A stretch of 64,000 nucleotides of DNA from Sophora flavescens (GCA_030762895.1 CM061063.1:210877667-210941666); one strand, 5' to 3'. Shown: positions 46,721 to 58,507, counted from the stretch's first letter. Notes: generated by a model not told the origin, from the sequence alone. A program made the numbers and translations.

Positions 46721-49628
46721 TATAGCGACCAAAAAAAAGGGCCGGTTTTTCCTTTTAGAGAGGAAACATGGTGTCGCCACCAACTTTATTTAATTTCAGG
46801 GAAGTTCGAAAACCCTTTAAGAAAAAGTTATGGGTTCGGGAGTCGATTATGTCTAAGGAAGGCATGGAGACTTAACCCCACGGCACCCTAGAACATCCAT
46901 GAAATGGTTACCCAAAATTAGTTGTGTAAATTATTAGTAACTTTGAAAATATTTGTTTTACCCCAAAATCGCTTTCTTAAGAAAAACATCTTTAGTTGTG
47001 AAAATTTTTGTTAAAACTAAAGGAGGTTGAACATGGCACATGAGTCCACAGGGCAACCTCAAAATCTAAAGGGTTGAACATGACACTTGTCATAGGGCAA
47101 CCCAAGAAATAATATTATTTTAATCAAGTGATCATCTTCTATTTTTATGTAAAATAAATAATTTTGCCTCTTGAAAATAGGAGAGAAATGAAACGTAGAA
47201 GTGAAACGTTTTACTAACTTATTCAGTGAACACAGACACAAAAATAAGAATGTCAAGAGAAATTCATGAATAATATCAACGAAAAGAATAAGGATTACCA
47301 AATGGGAGCAGAAAAAGAATGATTTCGTTTATTCACAGTGGTAAGATTTCAATATCGAAGTCTTTACATTCAATATCACTGGCTCCTTCAGCTCTTCCTT
47401 CTTAACCACTCTAATAATAGGGAAGAGAAAAGGAAACTCATATCTCTAGTCTCTTTTCCTCACAAAGAAAACATTAGATAAAAAAATCTCTCTCTCTTTT
47501 TTCTCTTTTCTTCACAAGAAAAATATCAGATCATAAGTCCCTCTCAAGAAAAATGTTCCTCCTCCTCTTTTTCCTCTCCTTTTATAGACGGAGGAGAGGG
47601 CTTCTTGCTTCTTCTCCATTGGCTTCAAGGTCGGTTTGTACGAAATCCAAGGCTTGGGTGGTTCTGAGCAGCAATAGCGTGTGTTCAGATAGGGGCGGCA
47701 TGAACAGCAACAGCGTGTGTTCAGATGGGGGCGGCGTGAGTTGTGGAAAGGAGGTGATTTGATGTGAAGGTTGCATGCTTGAAAAGATAAAGGGATGGGG
47801 GGTTTTGTCTGATATGTATGATGGCTTTTTAGGGTTAGGAGTAGGGCTTCTAGGTTAAGACGAGGGAGGAGATGAGGAAGAAAAAGGACCAATGGGCAGA
47901 GGAAGTGCAAGGGGGGTTCTGAGCAGAAATAGCGTGTGTCTAGATGGGCGGCGCGAGTAGCAGAAAGGAGGTGATTTGTCGTGAAGGTTACGTGCTTGAA
48001 GAGAGAAGGAGAAGGGGGTTTTGTCTGATATGTAAAATAGGATTTTTTTTTAGGGTTAGGAGAAGTAACTTAATCTTCTTTCCTTTCTGTTGATTGTCTT
48101 TTCCTCCTTCTTTTCTTCATCCTTTCTTCATTATCTTCCTCTTCTTCTCTCTTTATTCTTTAGCCTTCAGCCTGAAAATAAAATTGCAGTGGACGAAACC
48201 TCCTCGTCCAACAGAAAAATAGATAATTGAAGCGGACAGAACCTCCTCGTCCAACAGAAAATTAAATAATTGAAGCGGACAGAACCTCCTCGTCCAACAG
48301 AAAAATAGATAATTGCGGTGGACTGGCCGGGACCACCACATCCAACAGCAAGTGCAAGGGACTGGACGGGACCACCCCGTCCAACAGCAAGTGCAAGGGA
48401 TTGGACGGGACCACCTCGTCCATCAGCAAGTCCAAAGTGATGGACGGGACCTCCCTGTCCGACAGCAAGTGTAATGGACTGGACGGGACCACCTCGTCCA
48501 TCAGCAGGTCCAAAGTGATGGACGGGACCTCCCCGTCCAATAGCAAGTGTAATGGACTGGATGGGACCTCCCCGTCCAACAGCAAGTGTAATGGACTGGA
48601 TGGGACCACCACGTCCAAAAGCAAGTGCGTAGGATTGGACGGGACCACCCCGTCCATCAGCAAGTCCAAAGTGATGGACGAGACCTCCCCGTCCAACAGC
48701 AAGTGCAATGGACTGGACGGGACCACCCCGTCCAATAGCAAGTGGAATGGACTGGACGGGACCACCTCGTCCAACAGCAAGTGCAAGGGACAGAACGGGA
48801 CCACCCCATCCATCAGCAAGTCCAAAGTGATGGACGCGACCTCCCCGTCCAACAGCAAGTGGACTGGACTGGACGGGACCACCCCGTCCATTAGCAAGTG
48901 AAATGGACTGGACGGGACCACCCCGTCCAACAACAAGTCCAAAGCAATGGACGGGGACATCCCGTCCAACAACAAGTCCAATGCAATGGACGGGAACGCC
49001 CCGCCCAATACCAAGTAAAATGTGATGGACGGGACCTCCCCGTCCAACAGCAAATGTAATGGACTGGACGGGACCACCCCATTCAACAGCAAGTGGAATG
49101 GACTGGACGGGACCACCACGTCCAACAGCAAGTGTAAGGGACTGGACAGGACCACCCCGTCCATTATCAAGTCCAAAGTGATGAACACGACCTCCCCGTC
49201 CAACAGCAAGTGGACTGGACTGGACGGGACCACCCCGTCCATTAGCAAGTGAAATGGACTGGACGGGACCACCCCGTCCATCAGCAAGTGCAAGGTGATG
49301 GACGGGAACACCCCGTCCAACAACAAGTCCAAAGCAATGGACGGGGACATCCCGTCCAACAACAAGTCCAATGCAATGGACGGGAACGCCCCGCCCAACA
49401 GCAAGTAAAATGTGATGGACAGGACCTCCCCGTCCAATAGCAAATGTAATGGACTGGACGGGACCACCCCGTCCAACAGCAAGTCCAAGGTAATGGACTG
49501 GAACACCCCCTCCTTTCTTCATTATTTTCTTTTTATTCTTTCTCTCTTCACTATTATTATTAGTCTCCTTGAAACATGATATCATAAAAATTAGAATAAA
49601 TGAAGACGGACAAAAATAGGTGTTCACA
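46721..49628 (-). repeat. Ogre 5' LTR (right)
   Basis: 2908 bp; starts (minus) TGTGAACACCTATTTTTGTC and ends GGTCGCTATA, where the other LTR has TACA. It is 453 bp longer than the left LTR: ~125 bp near 46800-46920 and a longer minisatellite account for the difference. Confidence 0.9.
48178..49500. repeat. 39-bp hairpin minisatellite in the Ogre 5' LTR
   Basis: About 34 units of the same kind as at 37727-38755. Blocks of several units recur (for example about 48480-48720 resembles 48980-49200 in part, and the segment with GGACGGGGACATCCCGTCC and GGACGGGAACGCCCCGCCC appears at about 48950-49010 and again at 49340-49395), showing higher-order duplication. Long ORFs on both strands (- 48167-49660, 497 codons; - 48262-49506; + 48401-48901) are products of the repeat. 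Confidence 0.95.
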
Positions 49629-49633
49629 TGGCG

Positions 49634-50703
49634 AAGGGTCATTAGTTGAATTCCCATCATCTACCTGCATATCTCCCTCATCAACAAATGTTCCACTAGG
49701 AGGTTTAGGTGCAACATCAATATAACTTCTGGCAACTGGTTTCTGTTTCTCAGATTTCTCAAAATCTTCAATGGTTTGGTCTTCAAGAAATATCACATCT
49801 CTGCTTCTGATAATTTTCCTGTCAGCTGGATCCCAGAGTATATAACCAAACTCTTCATGACCATAACCCAAGAAGACACACTGTTTAGATTTCCCATCAA
49901 GCTTGGACCTCTCATCTCTTGGAATGTGAACAAAGGTCCTGCAGCCAAACACTCTCAAATGACTATAAGAGACATCTTTCCCTATCCATACTCTGTTTGG
50001 AACATCACCATCTAATGGCACAGAAGGAGAAAGGTTGATCAAATCCACTGCAGTTCTCATTGCTTCACCCCAAAAGGTTTTGGGTAATTTTGCATGAAAG
50101 AGCATACACCTGATTCTATCATTAATGGTACGGTTCATTCTCTCTGCAACTCCATTATGTTGAGGCATCTTTGCAACTGTCTTCTCAAGCCTCGATTCCG
50201 TGTTCTTTGCAATATTCTTCAAACGGACCCCTGTATTCACCGCCATTATCTGCTCGAACACATTTCAACTTGCTTACTTTTTCTCTTTAAACACTTGCAT
50301 GAAAGTGCTTGAAGACACCAAGTACCTGGTCTTTAGATTTCAAAGCAAAAACCCACACTTTTCTAGAGTGATCATCAATAAATGTAACAAAATATGAAGC
50401 ACCACCAAGAGACTTGCAATCCATAGTGCAAACATCAATGTGAACTAAATCAAGAACATTGGGCCTCCTATGAGGACCAGAACTACGAAATGAAATTCTA
50501 TGTTGTTTTCCAACAAAACAATGAGAGCAAGTATTTAAAGGTGTACCTTTCATAGGAAGAGAATTTTTCCTGGCAAGGATGTTGAGTCATTTCTCACTCA
50601 AGTGACCAAGACGCCTATGCCACAAATCAGAAGAAACATCTTCAACTGCATTCACCTCCTCTTTGCTTAACTTTCCAGGCATCCTGTAGAGAGTAGTCAA
50701 GCT
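49634..50703 (-). pseudogene. TNT1-like integrase, broken
   Basis: Minus strand. The pre-integrase zinc-binding end (NTCSHCFVGKQHRISF) and first catalytic D (LVHIDVCTMD) lie in the 50553 ORF; FVTFIDDHSRKVWVFALKSKD follows. A frame change around 50262-50287 moves the second catalytic D (RADNGGEY) into a different frame; the third part (MPQHNGVAERMNRTINDRIR, with catalytic E; FWGEAMRTAVDLINLSPS; LRVFGCRTFVHIPRDERSK) is open again from about 50190 to the Ogre junction at 49634. A stop near 50587 separates it from protease. This is the copia TNT1-type order and wording. Confidence 0.85.
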
Positions 50704-51392
50704 TTATTCCTTTGCCACAACTAGTGACCCTTTGGTGAGCTTGCATATGCCACAATCAAAATAAGTGTGATAGCCCTCAATTTCCAAGGCTTTAACAGAA
50801 ATCAAGTTGAGACGGATATCTGGAATATGTCTGACATTCTTCAATTGCAGCTTGCACCCAATGCTAGTTTCAATCCAAACATCTCCCGTACCAACAGTAT
50901 AAGATGAGAAGAAATCACGCCTAGGAGTGACATGGTATGAGGCTCCATAATCAACAATCCAACTAGAATCACGGCATGCTAGATTTATAGAATTGTCATC
51001 ACAGACAATGTAAACGTCATCATCAGATGCAACTGCAGTTGTGTCTTTATCATTTTTCTTATCTTTGTCTTCATCTATTTCCCTTGACTTCTCTCTCTTT
51101 AGGAACCTGCATTGTCTTTTGATGTGTCCCACCTTGCCACAGTGATAACATGTCACTTCTTTTCTAGTCCTGGACTTGCTTCTTGACTTGCTACGACTGT
51201 CAGATTTTTCATGCTTATGTAAATGTCTGGTTTGGCTTCTCCCCCGTGACTCTGCAACTAGTGCTTCTGACTGAGTGAAGGTAACAATCAAACCACGCTC
51301 CTTTCTTATAGCCTATTCATTCAACAAGCTCTCTTTTACCATTGACATTGTCAACTTCCCATTAGGAGCTGAATTAGTCAATGTCCAACCAG
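50704..51392 (-). pseudogene. TNT1-like gag C-terminus and protease
   Basis: Minus strand. 51392-51292 carries a UBN2-like gag end (NGKLTMSMVKESLLNE then a TAG). The open part from 51291 has a basic RS-rich stretch, a CCHC knuckle (CYHCGKVGHIKRQC), an acidic/lysine-rich linker, and the protease start WIVDYGASYHVTPRRDF. The active-site D-S/T-G-A is D-Y-G-A here, an unusual change that should inactivate the enzyme. Ends with LISVKALEIEGYHTYFD and a stop at 50704. The N-terminus of gag lies beyond SIRE-B, outside the window. Confidence 0.85.
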
Positions 51393-52959
51393 TGTGGGAA
51401 CCAAAGTGGTTCTGGTTTATTTAATCTCTAAGTTTTGATGCTAACAAAAGGATTAAATTTGCTTGGCAAAGTGTTAGTTGAGATCTAACGAGTGAGTTCA
51501 TTTTATGCAGGAATATCCAAAATAATATAAGGTATACAATGCTTGGACTCTTGCAAAGAATTACCCGTCCAAAGGTTATTTAAACTGTTAATCGATAAGT
51601 AGACTGGCTTTCTTTAGTAGACGAGGATATAAATGAATACCTAAATAACTTGTTAGGTACAGCAAGTCCAAAGACTTGAAAATAAACGCATCCATCATGC
51701 CACGTCGGCGGAGAGTGCTATCCTTGAAACTCAAGTATACATCCATAGTGACTAACTAAAATTCAAGTAGAAGTCCATAGTGCCACGTCATTGGACGGAG
51801 TTTCTCTAAGGACTTAGCAAGTCCAAAGACTTGGGTGGACGAGCGCTTCGCCACATCGGTGGACCAAGCGAGAATAAAATCTTGTGTAGATGCGTCCTTA
51901 AAACTAAGTAGACGGTTCTATATGTTCTATATCTTTACTACCTTGAATATGATTTAATGCAATCTGGTCCACGATGAATTTATTTCAAATGATTGATATT
52001 TATTTCAAATGAATATTTGTTCTTCCCATTTGTTTTTATCCGATTTAATGTCTTGTTTCCTCTGAGAAAATTCATAGTACTATCAAGGAAATACAAAAAG
52101 CAAACAGTACAATTGGAATTGCAAAACGATCTGTACAGTGACATCTTTATTGCTGAACAAAAGCTGGATTATACACAAATGAGGAATTAAAGTTTTTAAG
52201 ATACAATTGCTCGAGCAATGAGCCTCCAATTTGTGATTTTCTAATAACCAAGGATGCTTTTCAACACGGCCAAAATCAAGCTATCAGTCTCAACGGATAT
52301 CATGCATTTAATGCTATCTCCATAATGAGACTATTCAAATAACCGTTGAAGATTTACAAGAGAATTTGAAGACCACTATATATATAGAAGGTCTCAAGCA
52401 CTGAAGAATAACTTTTGCCAATTGATCAGTTATAAGATATTCAAAGCTCATATTCTCGTTGTAAAGAAAAAGTCTTTAATTCTTAAGGATTGAATATTTG
52501 TGAAAATATTCAGTAGATCTTAAACCTTCATACCTTCACATATGGTGAGTTAGAAAGATCTTAGAAAAATATGTGATAGAGTTAGAGCATGAAGAGGCTT
52601 GGCAAGAAAGCAATACTTGTAGCCTAGAGAGGTGAAGAATACTTGTTGTAGAAACTATTTGGAAATAGTGGAGAAAATCCTTTAAATAGAAGGGACTGGA
52701 CGTAGCTCTTGGTTGGAAAAGAGTGAACCAGGATAAAATGCCTGAGTGAATTTTCTATCCCTTATCTTTTACAGTTTTATTTATTTTTACTAACTGTGGG
52801 ATTTGATTTTGGTTTTATTAATCTTTTAAAAAGGATTTGTTTTGTGCTTAATCTCTTAATCTTCTGCTTGTGAAAAAGTTTCTCAAAAAGGGTTTTTGTG
52901 AAAATAATTAACAAACACAATTCAACCCCCCCTTCTTGTGTTTGCCTGTGCCAACTTCA
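51393..52959 (+). repeat. SIRE-B 5' LTR
   Basis: It starts TGTGGGAACCAAAGTGGTTC and ends CTGTGCCAACTTCA. 1567 bp, matching the solo LTR at 3072-4588 in reverse. GTAGACG, GTCCAC and ACGAG words are frequent at 51590-51920. Confidence 0.9.
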
Positions 52960-52961
52960 GT

Positions 52962-52973
52962 TGGTATTAGAGC
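52962..52973 (+). promoter_or_regulatory. Primer binding site, tRNA-iMet type, one change
   Basis: TGGTATTAGAGC, two bases after the LTR. The consensus is TGGTATCAGAGC, so C>T at the seventh position; the SIRE-A site is unchanged. Confidence 0.85.
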
Positions 52974-53030
52974 TCAGCCTTGACAGGGTTGAGCATCTAA
53001 CAAGTGCTAAGGCAGTACGATCCTACAATC

Positions 53031-54416
53031 ATGGATGCAGAAGGACAAGCTATCAACAGACCCCCTCTCTTTGTTGGAACTGACTATGATTATTGGAAAA
53101 AGAGGATGATGGCATTCTTGGATGCCTGAGAATGCCGACATCTGGGAACTGATAGAAAATGGCTACACTGAGCCAAGGAGTGAAGTTGGAGCTGCAGTGC
53201 CTAGAGCTGAATGGACTCAAGAGCAGAAAACCTAACATTAACTAAACTTGAAAGCTAAGCACTATCTCATGTGTGCTATCACCAGATCCGAGAATGACAA
53301 GATTCATAGTTGCAACACAGCTAAAGAAATCTGGGATACTCTTGCACTTGCTCATGAAGGTTCCTCACAAGTGAAGGAATCAAAGATAAGTATCTTTGGT
53401 TCACCAAGATGAGCTATTCAAGATGGTGATCATGAAATCAGAGACCAGATGTTTGGAAGATTCCAAACAATCACCAATGATCTCAGGTCTCTTGGAAAGG
53501 TCTATGAGAATGGAGATCATGTGAGAAAAATTTTGAGAAGTCTCTCAAAGCAGTGGAGACCTAAGGTTACTGCTATCCAAGAAGCAAAGAATCTGAATAC
53601 TCTTTCTCTAGAAGAGCTTCTGGGGTCATTAAAAGTTCATGAACTTGAGCTTAATGAAGAAGAAAACTCCAGAAAAGGAAAGTCCATTGCCTTAAAAGCC
53701 AAGAAATCTAGTTCCTCAAAGATGCTTAAAGTTGCTGAGCCCTCAGATGAAGTTGATTCATCAAATAATGAAGATGACTCAGATGAGGATGAACTATCTT
53801 TCATCTCCAAAAAAATCCAACACATGTGGAGAAAGAAAGGTGGAATTAGAAGGAAGCAGTTCAACAAAAAATTATCCAAGGAGAAGTCAGATTCCAAGGA
53901 GAAAGGTTCACCGTTCTGCTTTGAATGTAAGAAACCAGGACATTTCAAAGCTGACTGCCCAGAGTTGGAGAAAAAGAAATTCTTCAAAAAGAAGAAAGGC
54001 TTGATGACTACATGGGAGGATCTTGACTTGTCTTCTTCAGATGAAGAAGAAGAAGCAGGAGAAGAAGCAAACATTTGCTTCATGGCTGACATGGCATCAG
54101 AAAGTGAATTCACTGATGCTGAGGTAATAGAATCTGATCCATCTACTCTTCAAACTGTTTTTGATGAATTTTTGCATGAATCATGCATATTGTCTAAAGA
54201 TTATAAGAGTTTCAAAAATAAGTTTATTAAACTTTCTAGAGATTATGATAAGGTCTGCACAGTAAATCAAAACCTTAAGGATGAAAATGAAACATTAAAA
54301 TCAAACAATGTTAGTCTGGCTGACAAGACTAAGTGTAAGTCTAAAAGCTCTTGTGAAGTTGAACAACTGAAACAAGATGTGACATACTTGACAGACTCTG
54401 CCAAAACTAGTTGGTA
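53031..54416 (+). pseudogene. gag: SIRE-B gag, broken
   Basis: The ATG at 53031 opens MDAEGQAINRPPLF, GTDYDYWKKRMM, then meets a TGA after 32 codons where SIRE-A differs by a small indel. Further stops lie near 53233-53240. A frameshift near 53410 precedes the longest open part, 53449-54416: MFGRFQTITNDLRSLGKVYE, KQWRPKVTAIQEAKN, a CCHC knuckle (CFECKKPGHFKADC), an acidic stretch and a C-terminal coiled coil ending near 54416. Gag would form the particle shell; this copy cannot. Confidence 0.85.
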
Positions 54417-55165
54417 GCTCAGATAAATTTAATCTTATATTAAGATATTCTAGATCACCACGTGACAAATCTGGGATTGGTTATAATAAAGAGAAGCAAG
54501 ATGCATCTCTGAATAAACCAAAAGTTCATACACAATATAAGGCTTTTAAAGTCCGTCCACAGCATACTAAGTCAAAACCAAGCCCTTCCAATACTTACTG
54601 CAAAGTATGTGGAAAAAGTGGGCATGTGTCATCCAAATGCATACATAAAAAGCATGCAAAGCATTCACGACCTATGATCACTAAAAATAAAGGACCCAAG
54701 TCAATTTGGGTACCTAAAGATAAGATAATCCCTGTTGCAGATCTGGTTAACAACAGGAAAGAAATAGAAGTCCTGGTACTTGGACAGTGGGTGCTCACAA
54801 CACATGACAGGAGAAAGGTATATGTTCCAAGACCTTAGACCCTAAGATGGTGGCTGGGTCACTTTTGGAGGAAACCAAAAAGGAAAGATCATTGGTATAG
54901 GTAAAATTGGTAAACATCATTTTCCCTCCATTGATAATGTTCTGTTAGTAAATGGTCTTAAGCACAATCTGCTTAGCATTAGTCAATTATGTGATAGTGG
55001 GTTTGCTGTTTCATTTAATAAGAATATGTGTTCTGTTAAGAAAGCCGATGGATCACTCTTATTCACTGCCCAGAGGTAAAACAATCTGTATAAGATTGAC
55101 TTAGAGGACCTCTCAAATCAAAGTGTGTCATGTCTAGTGTCCATTAAGGATGAACGATGGATTTG
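54417..55165 (+). pseudogene. SIRE-B second knuckle and protease
   Basis: CKVCGKSGHVSSKC at about 54602 is an intact CCHC-like start. The protease active site W-Y-L-D-S-G-C is present in a frame different from the knuckle frame (54626-54838), so a frameshift lies near 54770. The body (GKIIGIGKIGKHHFPSIDNV, HNLLSISQLCDSGF) continues to a stop at 55078. The GAG-pre-integrase segment then starts (ERWIWHKRLGHASLRLISKL). Confidence 0.75.
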
Positions 55166-55810
55166 GCACAAAAGGTTGGGTCATGCAAGTTTGAGATTAA
55201 TCTCAAAACTAACAAAGCATAACCTTGTAAGAGGACTACCAAATCTTAGTTTCAAATTTGATGCTCTCTGTGATAAGGTAAAACAAGTCAAAGGTTCCTT
55301 TGAATCGAAGAATGTTGTTAGTACCAACAGACCACTAGAATTGCTATATCTTGATATCTTTGGTCCAACAAGGACTGCTGGCACAAAAGGTTGGGTCATG
55401 CAAGTTTGAGATTAATCTCAAAACTAAAAAAGCATAACCTTGTAAGAGGACTACCAAATCTTAGTTTCAAATCTGATGCTCTCTGTGATAAGGTAAAACA
55501 AGTCAAAGGTTCCTTTGAATCGAAGAATGTTGTTAGTACCAACAGACCACTAGAATTGCTATATCTTGATCTCTTTGGTCCAACAAGGACTGCTGGCACA
55601 AAAGGTTGGGTCATGCAAGTTTGAGATTAATCTCAAAACTAAAAAAGCATAACCTTGTAAGAGGACTACCAAATCTTAGTTTCAAATCTGATGCTCTCTG
55701 TGATAAGGTAAAACAAGTCAAAGGTTCCTTTGAATCGAAGAATGTTGTTAGTACCAACAGACCACTAGAATTGCTATATCTTGATCTCTTTGGTCCAACA
55801 AGGACTGCCT
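55166..55810 (+). repeat. Tandem triplication of a 215-bp integrase segment
   Basis: Units 55166-55380, 55381-55595 and 55596-55810. They cover the end of the pre-integrase domain through the first catalytic D (LYLDLFGP). Differences between units are only a few bases (for example GATATC versus GATCTC near 55353, AACAAAG versus AAAAAAG near 55211). 215 is not a multiple of 3, so each copy shifts the frame. SIRE-A has a single unit. Confidence 0.95.
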
Positions 55811-56700
55811 CTGTCAGTGGTAAGAAATATGGTCTTGTCATAGTAGACGACTACATTAGATGGACATGGGTTATGTTCCTTTCTCACAAGGATAAGTCAT
55901 TCAAGGTCTTTTCTGTATTCTTCAAACGTGTACAGAATGAAAAAGGCATGTGTATAGCTTCAATTAGAAGTGATCGTGGGGGAGAATTTGTCAATGAGTT
56001 ATTCCATGAGTTTTGTGAAGAAAGTGGTATTCAACACAACTTCTAAATACTAAGAACACCACAACAAAATGGTGCGGTAGAGAGAAAGAACAGATCTCTT
56101 CAAGAGATGGCTAGGACTATGCTCAATGACAATTCTGTCCCTAAGCACTTCTGGGCTGAAGCTGTGAACATCGCCTGCTACATTCAGAACAGAATATACA
56201 TTAAACCTATTCTGAATAAGACTCCTTATGAATTGTGGAAAGGTAGAAAACCCAACATTTCATACTTCCACCCTTTCGGATGTAAATGTTACATTTTGAA
56301 TACAAAAGATCAACTTGGTAAATTTGATGCTAAGATAGATAATGGAATTCTACTAAGATTTTTTGAAACTTCAAAAGGTTTTAGAGTTTATAATTCTAGA
56401 ACTCTAGTTGTAGAAGAATGTATTCATGTAAAATTTGATGACAAATAGCCTGATAAGAGACTATCAGAGCTAGATGAAGCTTTTGCAGATCTTGATCTAA
56501 ATATCTCAGGAGAGAAACCAGAAATCAAGTCTAATATCCAAGTATACGACACTTCTCAACAACAACCAGAAACGTCTACCTCTCAACAGGAAAATGCTCA
56601 GAAATCTTGGTATTTCAGAAACTACCATCCTCAAGATCAAATCATTGGTGACCCCAATGACAAGCTAAGAACTAGGTCAACCTTCAGAGAACAAAGTGAT
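55811..56700 (+). pseudogene. SIRE-B integrase, remainder
   Basis: From the third unit the frame stays open to 56046 (SVSGKKYGLVIVDDYIRWTW, SIRSDRGGEF with the second catalytic D). A stop at 56044-56046 and a small indel separate it from the block with the catalytic E (QQNGAVERKNRSLQ) and 56107-56448 (MARTMLNDNSVPKHFWAEAV, LWKGRKPNISYFHPFGC). A TAG at 56446-56448 replaces a glutamine codon of SIRE-A; the acidic linker toward RT continues to about 56700. Confidence 0.85.
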
Positions 56701-58248
56701 TCTGCTCATGTCTCTGAATGTGAATCGAAGACAGTGGACAAAGCTCTACTGGACGAATGATGGATTCTAGCTATGCAATAAGAGCTTAATCAGTTTGAGA
56801 GAAGTGATATATGGACTCTTGTACCCCTGCCTGAAGACAAGTCAGTCATTGGAACAAAGTGGGTCTACAGAAACAAGCTTGATGAAGATGGTAAGGTTGT
56901 GAGAAACAAGGCAAGACTTGTTGCTCAAGGCTACTCGCAAGAAGAAGGTATAGACTACACTGAAACTTTTGCACCAATTGCTAGACTAGAAGCTATAAGA
57001 ATTTTAATATCGTTTGCTGCACATCATAGCTTTATGCTTTTTCAAAAGGATGTTAAAAGTGCCTTCTTAAATGGTTTTATTAATGAAGAAGTATATGTCA
57101 TGCAACCCCCTGGCTTTGAAGTTACAAATCACCCTGAACATGTTTATAAGCTTAAGAAAGCACTATATGGACTTAAACAAGCTCCTAGAGCTTGGTATGA
57201 TAGGTTAAGTTCGTTTCTAATGGAAAGTAGTTTTAACATAGGAAAAGTAGACACAACTTTTTTTAGAAAATCTATTAAGTCAGATTTCATTATAGTACAG
57301 ATTTAAGTTGATGATATCATTTTCGGTGCTACTAATGAATCTCTGTGCAAGGAATTCTCTAAGTTAATGCAAAAAGAATTTGAAATGAGCATGATGGGAG
57401 AACTCAAATTCTTCCTTGGACTTCAAGTTAAACAGTCTATGGACGAGGTGTACATCCATCAGACTAAGTATACAAAGGAACTTCTAAAGAGGTTTAAGAT
57501 GGATGATTGCAAACCAATGAATACTCCTATGCATCCCACTTCAATACTGAACAAAGACGATAAAGAGAAAAAGGTAGATCAAAAGGTATATGGAGGTATG
57601 ATAGGATCTCTTTTATATCTGACTGCATCTAGGCCTGATATAATGTTCGGTGTTTGCTTATGTGCTTGTTTTCAATCTGATTCTAGAGAGTCTCATCTCT
57701 CAGCAGTTAAGAGAATATTTAGATATTTAAAAGGTACTACTAATTTGGGCTTGTGCTTTAATAAAAATGATGATTACAGATTAGTTGGTTTTTGTGATGC
57801 TGACTATGCTGGAGATAGAATTGAAAGAAAAAGCACTAGTGGAGGATGTCACTTCATTGAAGCTAACCTAGTATCATGGTCAAGCAAAAGGCAAAGTACC
57901 ATTGCTCTATCAACTGCTGAAGCAGAATACATATCAGCTGTAAGCTGCTGCTCACAACTTCTATGGATCAAACACCAATTGGAGGACTACAATGTATTTG
58001 TAAGTAGTATTCTACTTCTGTGTGATAATACTGCTGCAATCAATTTGTCTAAGAATCCAATATTGCATTCTAGAGCTAAGCATATAGAAATCAAACATCA
58101 TTTTATTAGGTATTATGTGCAAAAAGGTGTGTTTGATGTTCATTTTGTAGATCTCGACCACCAATGGGCAGATATCTTCACTAAACCTCTTGCTGAGGAT
58201 AGATTTATCTTTATAAGAAAGCATTTGAATATGTTGTATGTGGATTGA
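56701..58248 (+). pseudogene. SIRE-B reverse transcriptase / RNase H, nearly intact
   Basis: Stops near 56758 and 56779 (one replacing a Gln codon of the SIRE-A M-Q-E-E start) lie at the N-terminus. From about 56790 the frame is open through KARLVAQGYSQEEGIDYTET, KDVKSAFLNGFINEEVYVMQ, KKALYGLKQAPRAWYDRL to a TAA at 57304-57306 that replaces the tyrosine of the catalytic YVDD. After it the same frame runs uninterrupted to the natural stop at 58248: VDDIIFGATNE, GELKFFLGLQVKQ, LYLTASRPDIMFGVCL, RNase H with GFCDADYAGDRIERKSTSGG, SSKRQSTIALSTAEAEYISA and DIFTKPLAEDRF. Confidence 0.9.
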
Positions 58249-58507
58249 GCTAGTATATTTATTGGTAATTTGGTCGTCCATTGCATGTTCTCTCTGCACG
58301 TCCACTAGTCATGACGTCCAGAGCAAGTAAAATTTACGCGTCCACTACATATATCTTTACGCGTCCACTCTTAGTCTTGTGTGGACTCGTCCTTGCACAC
58401 ATTTATTGCTTATATTAATTTGTCCTTGAACAATTTTATATAAAACGCTTCTTTTTCCTTGCTGAGTCGGCTACCCTCATCAATCCCATCGTAACTTTTT
58501 ACGGTCC
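58249..58507 (+). other. SIRE-B spacer after RNase H, left part
   Basis: No ORF. Contains CGTCCA words (58273, 58298, 58310, 58339, 58363) as in the SIRE-A spacer. GGTCC at 58503-58507 is the left copy of the target duplication of the young LTR element. Confidence 0.7.

Larger units (their letters stand above)
36420..49628 (-). mobile_element. Ogre-type Ty3/gypsy (Tat lineage) element
   Basis: Minus-strand order: 5' LTR (46721-49628), tRNA-Arg-type primer site (46701-46718), ORF1 (45173-45676), pol with RT, RNase H, a second archaeal-type RNase H and integrase (40875-44347), repeat-rich 3' noncoding region, polypurine tract, 3' LTR (36420-38874). An ORF before gag and a dual RNase H are Ogre/Tat hallmarks. 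Flanks are AGGCG (36415-36419) and TGGCG (49629-49633), one mismatch. gag and protease are missing: ORF1 and RT are only ~830 bp apart. Ogre elements are usually about twice as long, so this is a deletion derivative. Confidence 0.9.

Noticed and set aside
48167..49660. 497-codon minus-strand ORF (and overlapping 414- and 166-codon ORFs)
   Set aside because: They run through the 39-bp minisatellite; the period is divisible by three and the units lack stops, so long frames appear on both strands without being genes.
53637..54113. 158-codon minus-strand ORF rich in Ser
   Set aside because: Antisense shadow of SIRE-B gag.
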